A stretch of DNA of 35,352 nt from Planctomycetota bacterium (GCA_007695355.1 REDX01000224.1:1-35352); one strand, 5' to 3'; positions 1 to 8,313 are shown, numbered from the stretch's first letter. Numbers and translations: made by a program. The notes: a model not told the origin generated them from the letters alone.

Positions 1-418
1 TATTGGCCCCGAAATCACCATTATTGAATTTGGTCTCAATGACTGCTCCTGCGATGGCCACAGCGTAAAAAACCGAGTGAGTATCGAGGAATACCGTGCC
101 AATCTCAAGGCTCTTGCCAAAATTGTGCACGGGCGTGGTGGCCAACCCATCCTAGTGGCCAATCACCTGCCTATGTACAGCAACGAGCCGCCCCAGCCCG
201 ACGGTCAACTCTACAGCACCAAGGTGGCCGCCTACAATGCCATTGTGCGCGAACTGGCCCAGGAAATGGATCTTGCCCTAATTGATGCCGAAGCCCACTT
301 TGCCGCTCCCGAATACACCTCACAAAAACTGCGAGCCGACGGCCTCCATCTCAATTTGGAGGGGAATCACGTCTATGCTCGGGCATTATATGCAGCCTTG
401 CGACCATTCGCAGATTAG
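1..418 (+). CDS. SGNH/GDSL-type esterase or lipase, C-terminal part (5' end outside window)
   Basis: The reading frame is open from base 2 to the TAG at 416-418, so the window holds only the C-terminal ~138 residues. Two SGNH hydrolase signatures are visible. Block III is near the start (EFGLNDC, the G-x-N-D motif whose Asn helps form the oxyanion hole). Block V is near the end (ADGLHLNLEGN, the D-x-x-H pair of the catalytic triad). The nucleophilic Ser block lies outside the window. Members of this fold are hydrolases of esters, including carbohydrate O-acetyl groups. The GH28 operon nearby would fit a role in deacetylating plant or algal polysaccharide, but that is inference. An internal ATG at 77 is not a credible start because block III lies upstream of it. 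Confidence 0.8.
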   Translation, partial: IGPEITIIEFGLNDCSCDGHSVKNRVSIEEYRANLKALAKIVHGRGGQPILVANHLPMYSNEPPQPDGQLYSTKVAAYNAIVRELAQEMDLALIDAEAHFAAPEYTSQKLRADGLHLNLEGNHVYARALYAALRPFAD

Positions 419-624
419 CGGATTGAAAAGTGGATTAAAGAAGGTTAATAATCGGCGTTTGTAATCTGTGCTATATTAACAGTGCTAATGCTCTTATTTT
501 GCTTTCCGGACCTGATGAAGTAGATATTTCGGATTGGATGACTTGTCCAGAGTCGTATGATAGTTTGAACATACCCGCCGAAAACATGGGATCATCAAAT
601 ATTGGATCATCCCGTTTCGGGATC
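419..624. other. Non-coding stretch between hydrolase gene and MITE-like element
   Basis: No convincing gene on either strand. It is more AT-rich than its surroundings. It contains the short repeated words GGATCATC and a small hairpin, GGATCatCCCGTTTCGGGATCC (about 603-625), directly against the left end of the inverted-repeat element. I see no clear terminator with a T-run after the hydrolase gene. Confidence 0.5.
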
Positions 625-793
625 CTAGTGTCCTGCCCATTCAATCCCTTGAAGAATTAAATCTTTGCGGCGCAGGGCATACCCGTTCCGGGCACAGGTC
701 TGCTGCGTTGCGAAAAGCTCGAAATAGCGTTGCTATTCCGTCTACCCTACGGCATTCCGAATTCTTCAAGGTATATCATGGACAGGACACTAG
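625..793. mobile_element. MITE-like element, 169 bp, 34-bp terminal inverted repeats
   Basis: The left end (625-658) and the reverse complement of the right end (760-793) match: both begin CTAGTGTCCTG and both finish with CCTTGAAGAATT, with a few mismatches between. The outermost 11 bp and the inner 11 bp are perfect. The interior (659-759) codes for nothing and contains a second hairpin, GAAATAGCgttGCTATTcC. A TA dinucleotide lies inside CTAG at both ends, as expected of Tc1/mariner-IS630-type elements that duplicate TA. No transposase is present, so it would be non-autonomous. A strong extragenic hairpin of another kind is the main alternative. Confidence 0.6.
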
Positions 794-1029
794 CGCAGGA
801 CGACGCCGGCTTCGCGGAGGACGATCCAGATGTCGTCGATGCGCTGGGGATCGACAAAGACGGCAAAGCCGCTGAGTCCGCCGTCGAGGCCGGCATTGCC
901 GGCTTCGCGCACCTGGTGCTCGATCTGCTGCTGACGACAGAGGGCGACGAGGTAGGCGAGGCTGCGGGGATCATAGAGGGTCCACAGCAGCTGCAGGTGG
1001 TCGATGGGGTCGTCGGGATTGCCAAACAT
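790..1029 (-). CDS. Small protein, possibly DUF2007-like, stop codon supplied by the MITE-like element
   Basis: A 79-aa frame starts at ATG 1029 and ends at TAG 790-792. It reads like a real protein: LYDPRSLAYLVALCRQQQ, then HQVREAGN, then AVFVDPQRIDDIWIVLREAG. This alternation of helix, strand and 'V..D...A...L.EAG' resembles the DUF2007 / putative signal-transducing fold or the small N-terminal domain of some rhomboid proteases; I cannot tell which. The stop codon lies inside the terminal repeat of the element at 625-793, so the gene may be a truncated remnant of a longer one. It follows the GH28 regulator gene by about 90 bp on the same strand. No clear ribosome binding site is visible. 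Confidence 0.45.
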   Translation of the reverse strand: MFGNPDDPIDHLQLLWTLYDPRSLAYLVALCRQQQIEHQVREAGNAGLDGGLSGFAVFVDPQRIDDIWIVLREAGVVLR

Positions 1030-1118
1030 GGCTGAGGCCCCGTTTGGGTAGGAGATATGAGCGAAGCGTTTTTGGGGAAAAGGTCTGCCGGAGCCGGGTG
1101 GTTGGGGAGGACGGGGTA

Positions 1119-2123
1119 CTAGCCTTGGCTGAGGAGGGTGGGCAGGAGGGTGCGGATGGGGGCGGGTTCGTTTGCCGCTTGGCGCAGGAGGTCGCAGGCA
1201 TTGCCGAGGATATCTTGGGAGCGAAAGCCGTAGCGCTCGGCGGGCAGGGCGCAGGGGCTCATGGCGGGGATATTGGCGTGGGCGAGGAGGGCCGGCGGCG
1301 CCGTATTGCTAAGTAGTTTGGCCAGGGCTTGGCTGACTGGAGGCACGAGGTGATCGTCGCTAATGAGGATGGCATCGGGGCGTTGACCAGCCGGCAGGGA
1401 CCACCAGAGGGGCAGAAGATTGTCGACGATGTGAGTGCTTTCGAGGGGGATTTCCAAAACCAAGCGCGGATCCCAGGGGCTGCTAAGTTCCCCATGATAG
1501 CCCTGGAGGCGCTGCTGCAGCATGGGACTTGAACGGGCGCTGGTGACGATTCCCACCCGTTGCTTGCCGGTGTTTATGAGGTGTTCCAGGCCCCAGCGAA
1601 TGGAGGCGAAGAGATCGAGATGAAGGCGCGGGAAGCGCTCGCTCATAAAGCCGATAATTACCACCGGAAATTGGCGCAGGCAACGCTGGACGCTTTGGTC
1701 GAGGTGTTGAACTTCGCCGAGAATAATGGCGCCGTGCATTCGATAATCTTGGAGCTCTGTGGCGAGGTGCTCGATCTCGTGGTGGCTGCGCATTTGGAAG
1801 CGCAGGGGGCCGGGCCAGTGTTCGGCGGTGAGGCGCAGATTGGTTGCGAGGCCGGGCCCGCAGTCGGCGGGGAGATAAAGGCCTACCAATTCGCAGCAGG
1901 GGGGATGTTCGGCGACCATGGTGCCGTGGCCACCATGGCTCACCAAATGTCCATCGCTCACTAATTCATCGACGGTCTGCTGGAGCGAGCGCAGGGAGAC
2001 GCCGTAGTCTAATGCTAATTGGTCGCGGCCAGGTAAGCGAGATCCTGGGGGCCAGAGGCCGTCGGCAATGGCTGCACAAATGCGGCGACGTAGGCGCAGG
2101 CGAACGGGTTCCTGGGGTTTCAT
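1119..2123 (-). CDS. GntR-type winged-helix / LacI-type sensor transcriptional regulator
   Basis: A 334-aa protein. Residues 1-75 form a GntR-like winged helix-turn-helix: 'RLRRRICAAIADGLWPPGSRLPG' is followed by a recognition helix 'YGVSLRSLQQTVDELVSDGHL' and a wing 'HGGHGTMV'. Residues ~78-330 resemble the LacI/GalR periplasmic-binding-protein-like effector domain (VGLYLPAD, HGAIILGEV, FPVVIIGF, RVGIVTS, PDAILISDDHLV). This chimeric domain order is typical of sugar-responsive repressors in Lentisphaerota and some Firmicutes. The start codon is 9 bp after the stop of the upstream GH28 gene, so it is the last gene of that operon. It probably senses a sugar released by, or related to, the substrates of the two GH28 proteins and controls the operon. 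Ligand and operator are unknown. Confidence 0.85.
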   Translation of the reverse strand: MKPQEPVRLRLRRRICAAIADGLWPPGSRLPGRDQLALDYGVSLRSLQQTVDELVSDGHLVSHGGHGTMVAEHPPCCELVGLYLPADCGPGLATNLRLTAEHWPGPLRFQMRSHHEIEHLATELQDYRMHGAIILGEVQHLDQSVQRCLRQFPVVIIGFMSERFPRLHLDLFASIRWGLEHLINTGKQRVGIVTSARSSPMLQQRLQGYHGELSSPWDPRLVLEIPLESTHIVDNLLPLWWSLPAGQRPDAILISDDHLVPPVSQALAKLLSNTAPPALLAHANIPAMSPCALPAERYGFRSQDILGNACDLLRQAANEPAPIRTLLPTLLSQG

Positions 2124-2132
2124 GGTGTGAGT

Positions 2133-3647
2133 TTAGCGCATGAGGATGTTGCTGCAGTCTTCGGCGATAATGCGTTCGAGATGGTGGCCATCGGGGTCGT
2201 TGGCTTGAAGCCAGGGGGCATCGATGATCGCCCCTTCGACCCGGCGCATCCAGATGGCATGCATGGGAATATTGCCGTGGTAGGGGTTGAGCTCGGTATT
2301 AGCGGCAGCGGCGGCGGCAAGGGCATCGCGGCCGCGACCCTGTCCCGGCCAGCGCACGCGCATATTGCTGACGAGCAGCCGGTGCACATTGTCGCAGACC
2401 AGGGCGGCCGGCTTATCGCGGGTGTGCGGGCAATCATTGGACATTTGTGACGAGGCCTGGAAGGCCAGGGCCCGGGCCGGATCTTCAATGGTGGGGTAGG
2501 TCAATTGAATATCGCGCAGGGTGACATCTTCGATGCAGGAGCCGTCGGCGGCGGTAAGCATGCAACGGCCGCGGGTTTGCAGGGCGATATCTGAAAAAAT
2601 CAAATTGCGACAGGTGCCAAGAGCGCCGTCGCGGCGGCCGTGATGTTGGATATCGACATAGATGGCGCGCTGCAGGGGCACATCGGCATCGGTGGTGCCG
2701 GTGAGTCCATTGACGACAACGTTTTCCACCAATCCGGCATCCCACATTTCGATTTGCACTGCGCGCAGGGCTTGGCGGATAACGCAGCCGGTAAAGCTGA
2801 CGTCGCGAATGGCGTGGACGGTTTCGGCGCCGATGCCGAGGGCGGCGCAATTGGAGGCGATGATGCAGTTGCTCACGGCGATGCGCTCGCAGCTACGAGC
2901 ATCGTCCATGCTTTTAAGGATTATGGCATCATCGCCGCAGGTGAGATCGCAGTCGCTTATCCGTACATCGCGGCAGCCATTGATATCAAGGCCATCGGTA
3001 TTCGGCCCGAACAGGTCATTGCGAATAGTGAGAAATTGAATCTGCACATCGTCGCAATTATGCAGGTGCACCGTCCACCCCGGCGAATTGCGAATGGTAA
3101 TGCCCCGCAGGATTACACCGCGGCAGTTAATGAAATCGACGAGAGGTGAAACCCGGGCTTTTTTCTCGCGAAACCAGGGATGGTTTGGATTTCGGTAATT
3201 TTCGCAGAGACCATGTTTGTCGACATAGGCGTTAATGTCGATGCCGCGCTTGGCCAGGGCCATTATCGGCTCGTCCCAAAATGCCGGGCCGCGGCCATCG
3301 ATAATGCCATCGCCGGTAATCCCTACCTGTTCGGCCCCTTCGGCGACCAGGAGGTGGTAGGGTTGGCGGTCTTTATTGCTTTGCGAGGCATTGCCGATGG
3401 CAAAATCGGCGAGGTTGTCGTGGGCTTCGAGGATGCAGCCAAAGGGCAGGTGGAGGGTGATGCCAGAGCGCAGTTGAATGGTAGTGACGCGCCAGGTGCC
3501 CACTGGCAGGCTGAGAGTGCCGCCGCCGCCCTCGGCGAGGCGATCTATGGCCGCTTGAATGCGGTCAGCACAACCGCGGGGGCTGGTGGTGTCGGCAAGG
3601 GATTGGGCAAGTTGTTGGCTGGAAGTTGTGTGCATCGCTCTATTCAA
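2133..3647 (-). CDS. Glycoside hydrolase family 28 (polygalacturonase-like), intact active site
   Basis: A 504-aa right-handed parallel beta-helix protein. The N-terminal 30-75 region has the usual pectate-lyase-like opening (AIDRLAEGGGGTLSLPVG, GITLHLPFGC). Active-site signatures of GH28 are present: NTDGLD at ~216-221 and CGDDAI at ~237-242 supply the three acidic residues. GIGAE (~271-275) and RAVQIE (~295-300) replace the canonical GHG and RIK, so substrate handling may differ from fungal polygalacturonases. There is no signal peptide, which suggests intracellular action on imported oligosaccharides. The start overlaps the stop of the upstream gene as ATGA (3644-3647), indicating translational coupling. 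The second GH28 in the operon has a damaged active site, so this one is probably the working enzyme. Confidence 0.85.
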   Translation of the reverse strand: MNRAMHTTSSQQLAQSLADTTSPRGCADRIQAAIDRLAEGGGGTLSLPVGTWRVTTIQLRSGITLHLPFGCILEAHDNLADFAIGNASQSNKDRQPYHLLVAEGAEQVGITGDGIIDGRGPAFWDEPIMALAKRGIDINAYVDKHGLCENYRNPNHPWFREKKARVSPLVDFINCRGVILRGITIRNSPGWTVHLHNCDDVQIQFLTIRNDLFGPNTDGLDINGCRDVRISDCDLTCGDDAIILKSMDDARSCERIAVSNCIIASNCAALGIGAETVHAIRDVSFTGCVIRQALRAVQIEMWDAGLVENVVVNGLTGTTDADVPLQRAIYVDIQHHGRRDGALGTCRNLIFSDIALQTRGRCMLTAADGSCIEDVTLRDIQLTYPTIEDPARALAFQASSQMSNDCPHTRDKPAALVCDNVHRLLVSNMRVRWPGQGRGRDALAAAAAANTELNPYHGNIPMHAIWMRRVEGAIIDAPWLQANDPDGHHLERIIAEDCSNILMR

Positions 3648-5110
3648 TCAATATCGCTGTCGCTGTCCATCGACCCTTCATCAATAATCAACACGGTACC
3701 GCTACTGTCGGCAATATCAGCGCGGGCCGCCCTCCCATGAGAGGACTGAATGCCGCCAAGATCAACCCGTCCCCCAATCAGGCCTCGTGCCCAAAAAGCG
3801 GCGAAGGGGGGCGAAGATTCGCTAAGCAGGGGGGGGTATAGGTTATTGGCGCCGTGTTCTAGGCGCATGCTATCCCCAGCCCAGCTCGCGAGCGGTTTTG
3901 TGTCTGGCCATTGGATGTGTAGTCCACTGATTGCCAGGTGATCGATGCCATCGGCGACGATGGCAGCGCGAGCCACCCGGGCTTCATCGTTATGCATGGC
4001 GTTTTCTTGGGATGCCGGGGACTGTCCGTTTACGAGCGGGTCGTCAATGTGGGGATAGCGTAGGGTAATGTGATCAAGGGTAAGGCGGGAGGCTTGACAA
4101 TCATCGGCGGTGGTGAGGAGGATGCGGCCATCGGTAACGGCGCTAAAATTGGTGATAGTGAGCATGTGCAGTCGCGAGCGGCGGGAGGTATCGTTGCGCT
4201 GGCGGAGATCGACTTGGATCGGGCGATTGAGGATAAAGGGACATTCGGTATCGCAGCTGAGGCCGGTAACGGTGATCTGTTCGATGCGGCCACCGTCGCG
4301 GCCATAGATGCCGAGGGCGCGGGAGCTCTGCCTTACGATGCAATTCGTGATGGTAATATGGCGGATATCGAACCAATTCTGCGAGCCGATTTTTAGGGCG
4401 CTGCAGTGGCTCTGCAGGATGCAGTTGCTTATCGCTATCGATTCACAGTTGGCGGCGTCTTGGCTAGCGCGAATGGCGACGGCGTCGCCGGAAGTGCTCA
4501 TCATGCAATCGCTTATTATCACGGTATGGCAGCCATTGATAACCACGCCATCGGCTTCGGGGGCGAAGGGGTGATTGCGGATTTGCAGGCCACGCAGCCA
4601 AATGTGCTGGCAGCGAAGGCAGTGCAGGGTCCAGCCGGGGCTTTGTACAATTGCCAGTTGTTCAATGCGCACGCCCATGGAGTCGCGAACCTCGATGAGG
4701 GGGGCTACGCGCTTACCCCTGCAGCTGCGCCACTGGGGTTCTCCGCCCTTGTCCTTCTCCGGATCCCAAAATTCTGGCCCGCAGCCCTCAATGCAGCCAC
4801 CGCCATCAATGGTGACATCGCAGGCATCATCGATGATGATGAGGTGGTAGCGGTCGCGGTTGAGGGTTCCAGGAATGGGGGCTTGGAGAATATAGTCTGT
4901 TAAATCGGTGGAGGCGATAACCCGGGCCCCGACCTGGATCTGAAGATGAACTCTGCTGCGAAGAATAATGGTGCCGCAGCGCCAGCGGCCCGGGGGCACC
5001 ACCACGGTGCCACCGCCGGAGCGGGCTGCGGCATCGCAGGCGGCCTGGATGGCGGGGGAATCAAGGGCAAGTCCATCACCTTTTGCACCGAAGTCCCGGA
5101 TATCACGCAT
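3644..5110 (-). CDS. Glycoside hydrolase family 28-like protein with altered catalytic residues
   Basis: A 488-aa beta-helix protein and paralogue of the neighbouring GH28. The N-terminus (DIRDFGAKGDGLALDSPAIQ) is the classic GH28/pectate-lyase-superfamily opening, so the start is sound. At the active site, NTDG is replaced by EADG (~185-188) and the GDD pair by SGD (~207-209). Two of three aspartates survive and one is lost to Gly. GHG and RIK are also not recognisable (KIGSQ, RALGIYG). No signal peptide is present. It is the first gene of a three-gene operon with GH28 number two and the regulator. Possible roles are an enzyme with a different mechanism or substrate, or a non-catalytic partner. 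No Shine-Dalgarno sequence precedes the ATG, but a -10-like TATTAT lies 6 nt upstream. Confidence 0.82.
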   Translation of the reverse strand: MRDIRDFGAKGDGLALDSPAIQAACDAAARSGGGTVVVPPGRWRCGTIILRSRVHLQIQVGARVIASTDLTDYILQAPIPGTLNRDRYHLIIIDDACDVTIDGGGCIEGCGPEFWDPEKDKGGEPQWRSCRGKRVAPLIEVRDSMGVRIEQLAIVQSPGWTLHCLRCQHIWLRGLQIRNHPFAPEADGVVINGCHTVIISDCMMSTSGDAVAIRASQDAANCESIAISNCILQSHCSALKIGSQNWFDIRHITITNCIVRQSSRALGIYGRDGGRIEQITVTGLSCDTECPFILNRPIQVDLRQRNDTSRRSRLHMLTITNFSAVTDGRILLTTADDCQASRLTLDHITLRYPHIDDPLVNGQSPASQENAMHNDEARVARAAIVADGIDHLAISGLHIQWPDTKPLASWAGDSMRLEHGANNLYPPLLSESSPPFAAFWARGLIGGRVDLGGIQSSHGRAARADIADSSGTVLIIDEGSMDSDSDID

Positions 5111-5116
5111 GCCTAG

Positions 5117-5144
5117 ATAATAGCGAGCGTTTAGGCCTTAGCAA
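5117..5144 (-). promoter_or_regulatory. Candidate promoter of the GH28 operon giving a leaderless transcript
   Basis: On the minus strand, TTGCTA (5139-5144), a 16-nt spacer and TATTAT (5117-5122) precede the ATG at 5110 with only 6 nt between. Transcription would begin at or near the A of the ATG. No ribosome binding site is visible. Confidence 0.35.
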
Positions 5145-5350
5145 AGTGTAGTCAGCGCGCTTTGGTCTGTTTACGGTAGATGGGATTTCTAATACCAATT
5201 GCGCGTTGGACTCGGGATTTTCGCCACTGGCGTGGTGGTGCCTGTGGCCTCCTCATTGGCGGTCCAGCCTTGGCGGATTTTTCCGTGCACAGCGATGAGC
5301 GCATTATGGGGGCATCGGGAATCGACGCCGACAGAGTTGATATCCACGAG

Positions 5351-6259
5351 CTATATTGGTGGATCGCTGCGCCCGCCGACATCGTGAAAGGCCATCCATT
5401 GACTGGGCACGGCGTGGATGAAGCGATCCATGACGCGGGCAAGCTGATGCATGAGGATGGGAAGTTGTTCGGCCTTGCTTAACTCGGGATGGGGCAAGAT
5501 GGGCTTGGCGACGAGGAGGGCAAAGCCGCTGGTGCCGCGGCGGGCAAGTAAGACCGGAATAATCGGAGCCCCGCTTTGTACCGCCAGGGCCGCCGGTCCT
5601 ACGGGTAAACTTACCTGGTGTCCTGCCAAAGGGAGGACCATGCCATTGCCGCTGTAATCCCGGTCGGCGACGATGCCCAGCAGACGCTGGTCGCGCAGGG
5701 CGCGCAGGCTGGCCAGGGGAGCTCGTTCAAGTAAAAGCGAGCGGGCGCTATGACTGGCCCGCATGCGGTCAAAAAGTTCATCGATGGCGGGATCGAGATT
5801 CGATCGAGAAATGACTCTAATGCTTTCGATCAGCCCGAGGTGGTGGCCAGCGGCGAGAAGCAGTTCCCAATTGCAGTGAATGGTGCAGAGAATGGCAGGC
5901 CCCTTGAGCGGGGGTTGCGCAAAAACCCCCCAGGGATCGACGATTTGGATATTCTGCGGGCTTACGAGCCAGCCTGGCAGGCGGGCTAAGCGAAAGGCCT
6001 CGTTAAACATCATCAGGCAGTGGACAAAGCTACGGCGAACCGAGCGCTCGACGTGGGCAAGGCCGCTGGAAGCCAGCATCGGCCGCAGATTGCGCCGCAC
6101 CCGCGAGCGTCCCTGACCGTCGATGAGCCAAGCAGCGAGGCCAATAATGATTGCGATCATCATGCCTAATCGGTAGGGCAGGCTGTGTCCCAGGGCAAAG
6201 GCCGTGCGAAAGAGGCGCAGACGCAGGGCTGGCCGGCTGGCGAAGAGTTCGCGGCTCAC
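5351..6259 (-). CDS. LpxL/HtrB-family lysophospholipid acyltransferase (lipid A acyltransferase-like)
   Basis: A 302-aa protein when started at GTG 6259, which forms a GTGA overlap with the recJ stop and has GGTGGAG about 11 nt upstream. An ATG at 6319 lies deep inside recJ and is less likely. A hydrophobic segment (LGMMIAIIIGLAAWLI, ~31-46) anchors it to the inner membrane. The family block ILCTIHCNWELL (~123-134) corresponds to the HX4E catalytic motif, but here only three residues separate His from Glu. Further family features are VADRDYSGNG, 'VQSGAPIIPVLLARR' and the C-terminal 'PSQWMAFHD'. Family members transfer acyl chains to lipid A precursors. The gene implies an outer membrane, although no other lipid A gene is in the window. 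It probably forms an operon with recJ. Confidence 0.82.
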   Translation of the reverse strand: MSRELFASRPALRLRLFRTAFALGHSLPYRLGMMIAIIIGLAAWLIDGQGRSRVRRNLRPMLASSGLAHVERSVRRSFVHCLMMFNEAFRLARLPGWLVSPQNIQIVDPWGVFAQPPLKGPAILCTIHCNWELLLAAGHHLGLIESIRVISRSNLDPAIDELFDRMRASHSARSLLLERAPLASLRALRDQRLLGIVADRDYSGNGMVLPLAGHQVSLPVGPAALAVQSGAPIIPVLLARRGTSGFALLVAKPILPHPELSKAEQLPILMHQLARVMDRFIHAVPSQWMAFHDVGGRSDPPI

Positions 6260-8001
6260 GCCCGTGCCGCTCCACCATCGACCATTACCAAACGGTGCTG
6301 GGCGTTTCCGCGGAACCAATCGATTTGCGGTCGCACGAGTACGTCGAGGCGACTATGTCGATCCACCCCTGGTAGGATCTGCACCGCCTTCCAGACAAGG
6401 AAATTCTGCATGCCGCCGCCATCATCGGTAAGGGCCCCGCGGAGGTGGGCCGAGCTGCGACCAAAAAATTGCGGATTGGTAAGAAAGCGAGCCCCTTGCA
6501 GGCGCAGCAGGGGTTCGGGATTGCCCTGCCCGAAGGGGCCGAGACGCAGTAGATCGGCATAGAACTCCGGAGTCAGGTCGCGGATGCGCACCCGGCCATC
6601 GTAGTCGATACCGGGGGCGCAAAGCCCCCCTGGGGATTGGCTGCGCACCGCCATGTCGAAGGCTTCACTAAAGGCAGGGACATTTTCTGGGGCGATAGTC
6701 AGGCCGGCGGCCATGGCGTGGCCGCCGCCCTTAATGAGATGCTGGCGACAGGCATCTAGGGCATGGCCCAGGTGAATGGAGGGGATGGTGCGCAGGCTGC
6801 CCTTGCCTTCGCCTTCATTAATCGCAATAACTACCGATGGTTTGGCAAACGCTTCGGTGAGTCGTGAGGCGATAATGCCGACCACGCCAGGGTGCCAGCC
6901 CTCGCCGGCAAAGACGAGACTGGCACGTTGGGCGTAGCGCTGTGGGTGTAATTCCACCTCGGCGCAGAGTTCCTCGGAGAGCAGCTGGGAAATGCGCCGG
7001 CGTTCCGTATTCTCGCGGGAAATCTCGGCCATCCAGGGCGCTGCCTCATCGCTGTTCTGACTGGAGAGTAGATGGACGTTGCGCATGGCGCTGCCGAGGC
7101 GACCAGAGGCATTGAGCAGGGGGGCCATTCGCCAGCCAATATCATCCACTGTCGGTTGTGGCCCCACCCGCGCTTCATCGAGCAGGGCGCGCAATCCCGG
7201 ATTACGTGTTTGCCCCAGATACTTCAATCCATGGTGGACCAAGATCCGATTCTCTCCATCCAGGGGGGCGCAATCCGCCACCGTGCCGATGGCAACCAGG
7301 GCCAGGGAATCCATTAGGAATTCGCGCAGTCCAGCGGGAAGTTTATCGCTGCCAGTGAGCTGACGGGCGGTGGCCCAGGCGAGTTTCCAGGCCACGCCGA
7401 CGCCGGCTAATCCCTTGTCGGGATAGGTGCAGCCGGGCTGATTGGGGTTGACCACGGCATGACAATTGGGCAGGGCGCCCTGGGGTAGATGGTGATCGGT
7501 AATAATGACGTCGCAGCCGGCGTCCGCTTCGATGCGTTGGGCCCAGCCATGGTCGGCGATGCCGCAGTCGACGGTAATCATTAACTGCGCCTGCTGTTCT
7601 CGTACCGCGGCGAGACTGGCCTCGCTGAGACCATAGCCATCGATGCGGCGATCGGGAATCCAGGGCACGGCGCGATGGCCAAAGCTGCGCACAAAGAGGG
7701 TAAGCAGGGTGGTGGCGGTAGAGCCATCAACGTCGTAATCGCCATGGATGAGGATGGTCTCACGCTGATCGATGGCCTTGGCCAGGCGTCGGGCAGCGGC
7801 ATCCATGCCCTGCAGGCGTGCAGGATCGTGGATGTCGGCTAAGCGCTTGGCGAGGAAGCCCGATGCTTGATTCACATCTAGCACTCCGCGGCCGGCTAAA
7901 ATCCGTGCCGCTACTGGGCCCAGGCCCAATTCCCGGGTAAGCTCTTGCGCCACATCATCGGCGAAGGGCCGTTCTCGCCAGACCCGGGGCGTTACATTCA
8001 T
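6256..8001 (-). CDS. recJ: Single-stranded-DNA-specific 5'-3' exonuclease RecJ
   Basis: A 581-aa protein, the normal length for RecJ. DHH-family phosphoesterase motifs occur in order: HGDYDVDGSTA (~86-96), TVDCG (~143-147), TDHH (~168-171), GTVADCAPL and LNASGRLGSA. These are followed by the DHHA1 signature GGGHAMAAG and a C-terminal OB-fold region (RVRIRDLTPEF, LGPFGQGNPEP). RecJ degrades single-stranded DNA from the 5' end during recombinational and mismatch repair in the cytoplasm. The downstream acyltransferase start overlaps its stop. It diverges from the Pol I-like gene across a 481-bp gap. No Shine-Dalgarno sequence precedes the ATG; a TATGCT hexamer lies 6 nt upstream. Confidence 0.95.
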   Translation of the reverse strand: MNVTPRVWRERPFADDVAQELTRELGLGPVAARILAGRGVLDVNQASGFLAKRLADIHDPARLQGMDAAARRLAKAIDQRETILIHGDYDVDGSTATTLLTLFVRSFGHRAVPWIPDRRIDGYGLSEASLAAVREQQAQLMITVDCGIADHGWAQRIEADAGCDVIITDHHLPQGALPNCHAVVNPNQPGCTYPDKGLAGVGVAWKLAWATARQLTGSDKLPAGLREFLMDSLALVAIGTVADCAPLDGENRILVHHGLKYLGQTRNPGLRALLDEARVGPQPTVDDIGWRMAPLLNASGRLGSAMRNVHLLSSQNSDEAAPWMAEISRENTERRRISQLLSEELCAEVELHPQRYAQRASLVFAGEGWHPGVVGIIASRLTEAFAKPSVVIAINEGEGKGSLRTIPSIHLGHALDACRQHLIKGGGHAMAAGLTIAPENVPAFSEAFDMAVRSQSPGGLCAPGIDYDGRVRIRDLTPEFYADLLRLGPFGQGNPEPLLRLQGARFLTNPQFFGRSSAHLRGALTDDGGGMQNFLVWKAVQILPGVDRHSRLDVLVRPQIDWFRGNAQHRLVMVDGGAARA

Positions 8002-8007
8002 GCCGGC

Positions 8008-8035
8008 AGCATAGATCGGCGCCGCAAAGAGACAA
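8008..8035 (-). promoter_or_regulatory. Candidate leaderless promoter of recJ
   Basis: Minus strand: TTGTCT (8030-8035), a 16-nt spacer and TATGCT (8008-8013) stand 6 nt before the recJ ATG. The geometry is the same as at the GH28 operon. The hexamers match the sigma-70 consensus only partly. Confidence 0.25.
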
Positions 8036-8313
8036 CCCGCCGTGCGGTGATCAGGGCTGGGCGATTCAATCCTTGCCTTCGGGGCCGTGGGTATGCGCTC
8101 CGCGAATCAAAATTACCTCGAATAAGAGTCTTGTAGGGCAAAGCGCATCCAGCTCAGGGGGCATTTCGCGGGGGAAGGGCAGCTTCGAAGCACTTGAGAG
8201 ATTTCCAGGGTATGGTACATGCTCAATCAGTTAGAGCTGTGCCCTGCGGGGATGCGGCAGGTCCCGGGATTCTGCCTTTATCATTGATTGCACCGTCGCC
8301 GCTGTTTCGGTGG

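Noticed and set aside
2133-5110. Long plus-strand frames opposite the GH28 genes and regulator
   Set aside because: They mirror the minus-strand genes, lack ribosome sites and encode no recognisable motif, whereas the minus-strand proteins have clear families.
5180-5482. 100-aa plus-strand frame between the acyltransferase and GH28 genes
   Set aside because: Its second half is antisense to the acyltransferase C-terminus, which is conserved (PSQWMAFHD), and it shows no family features.
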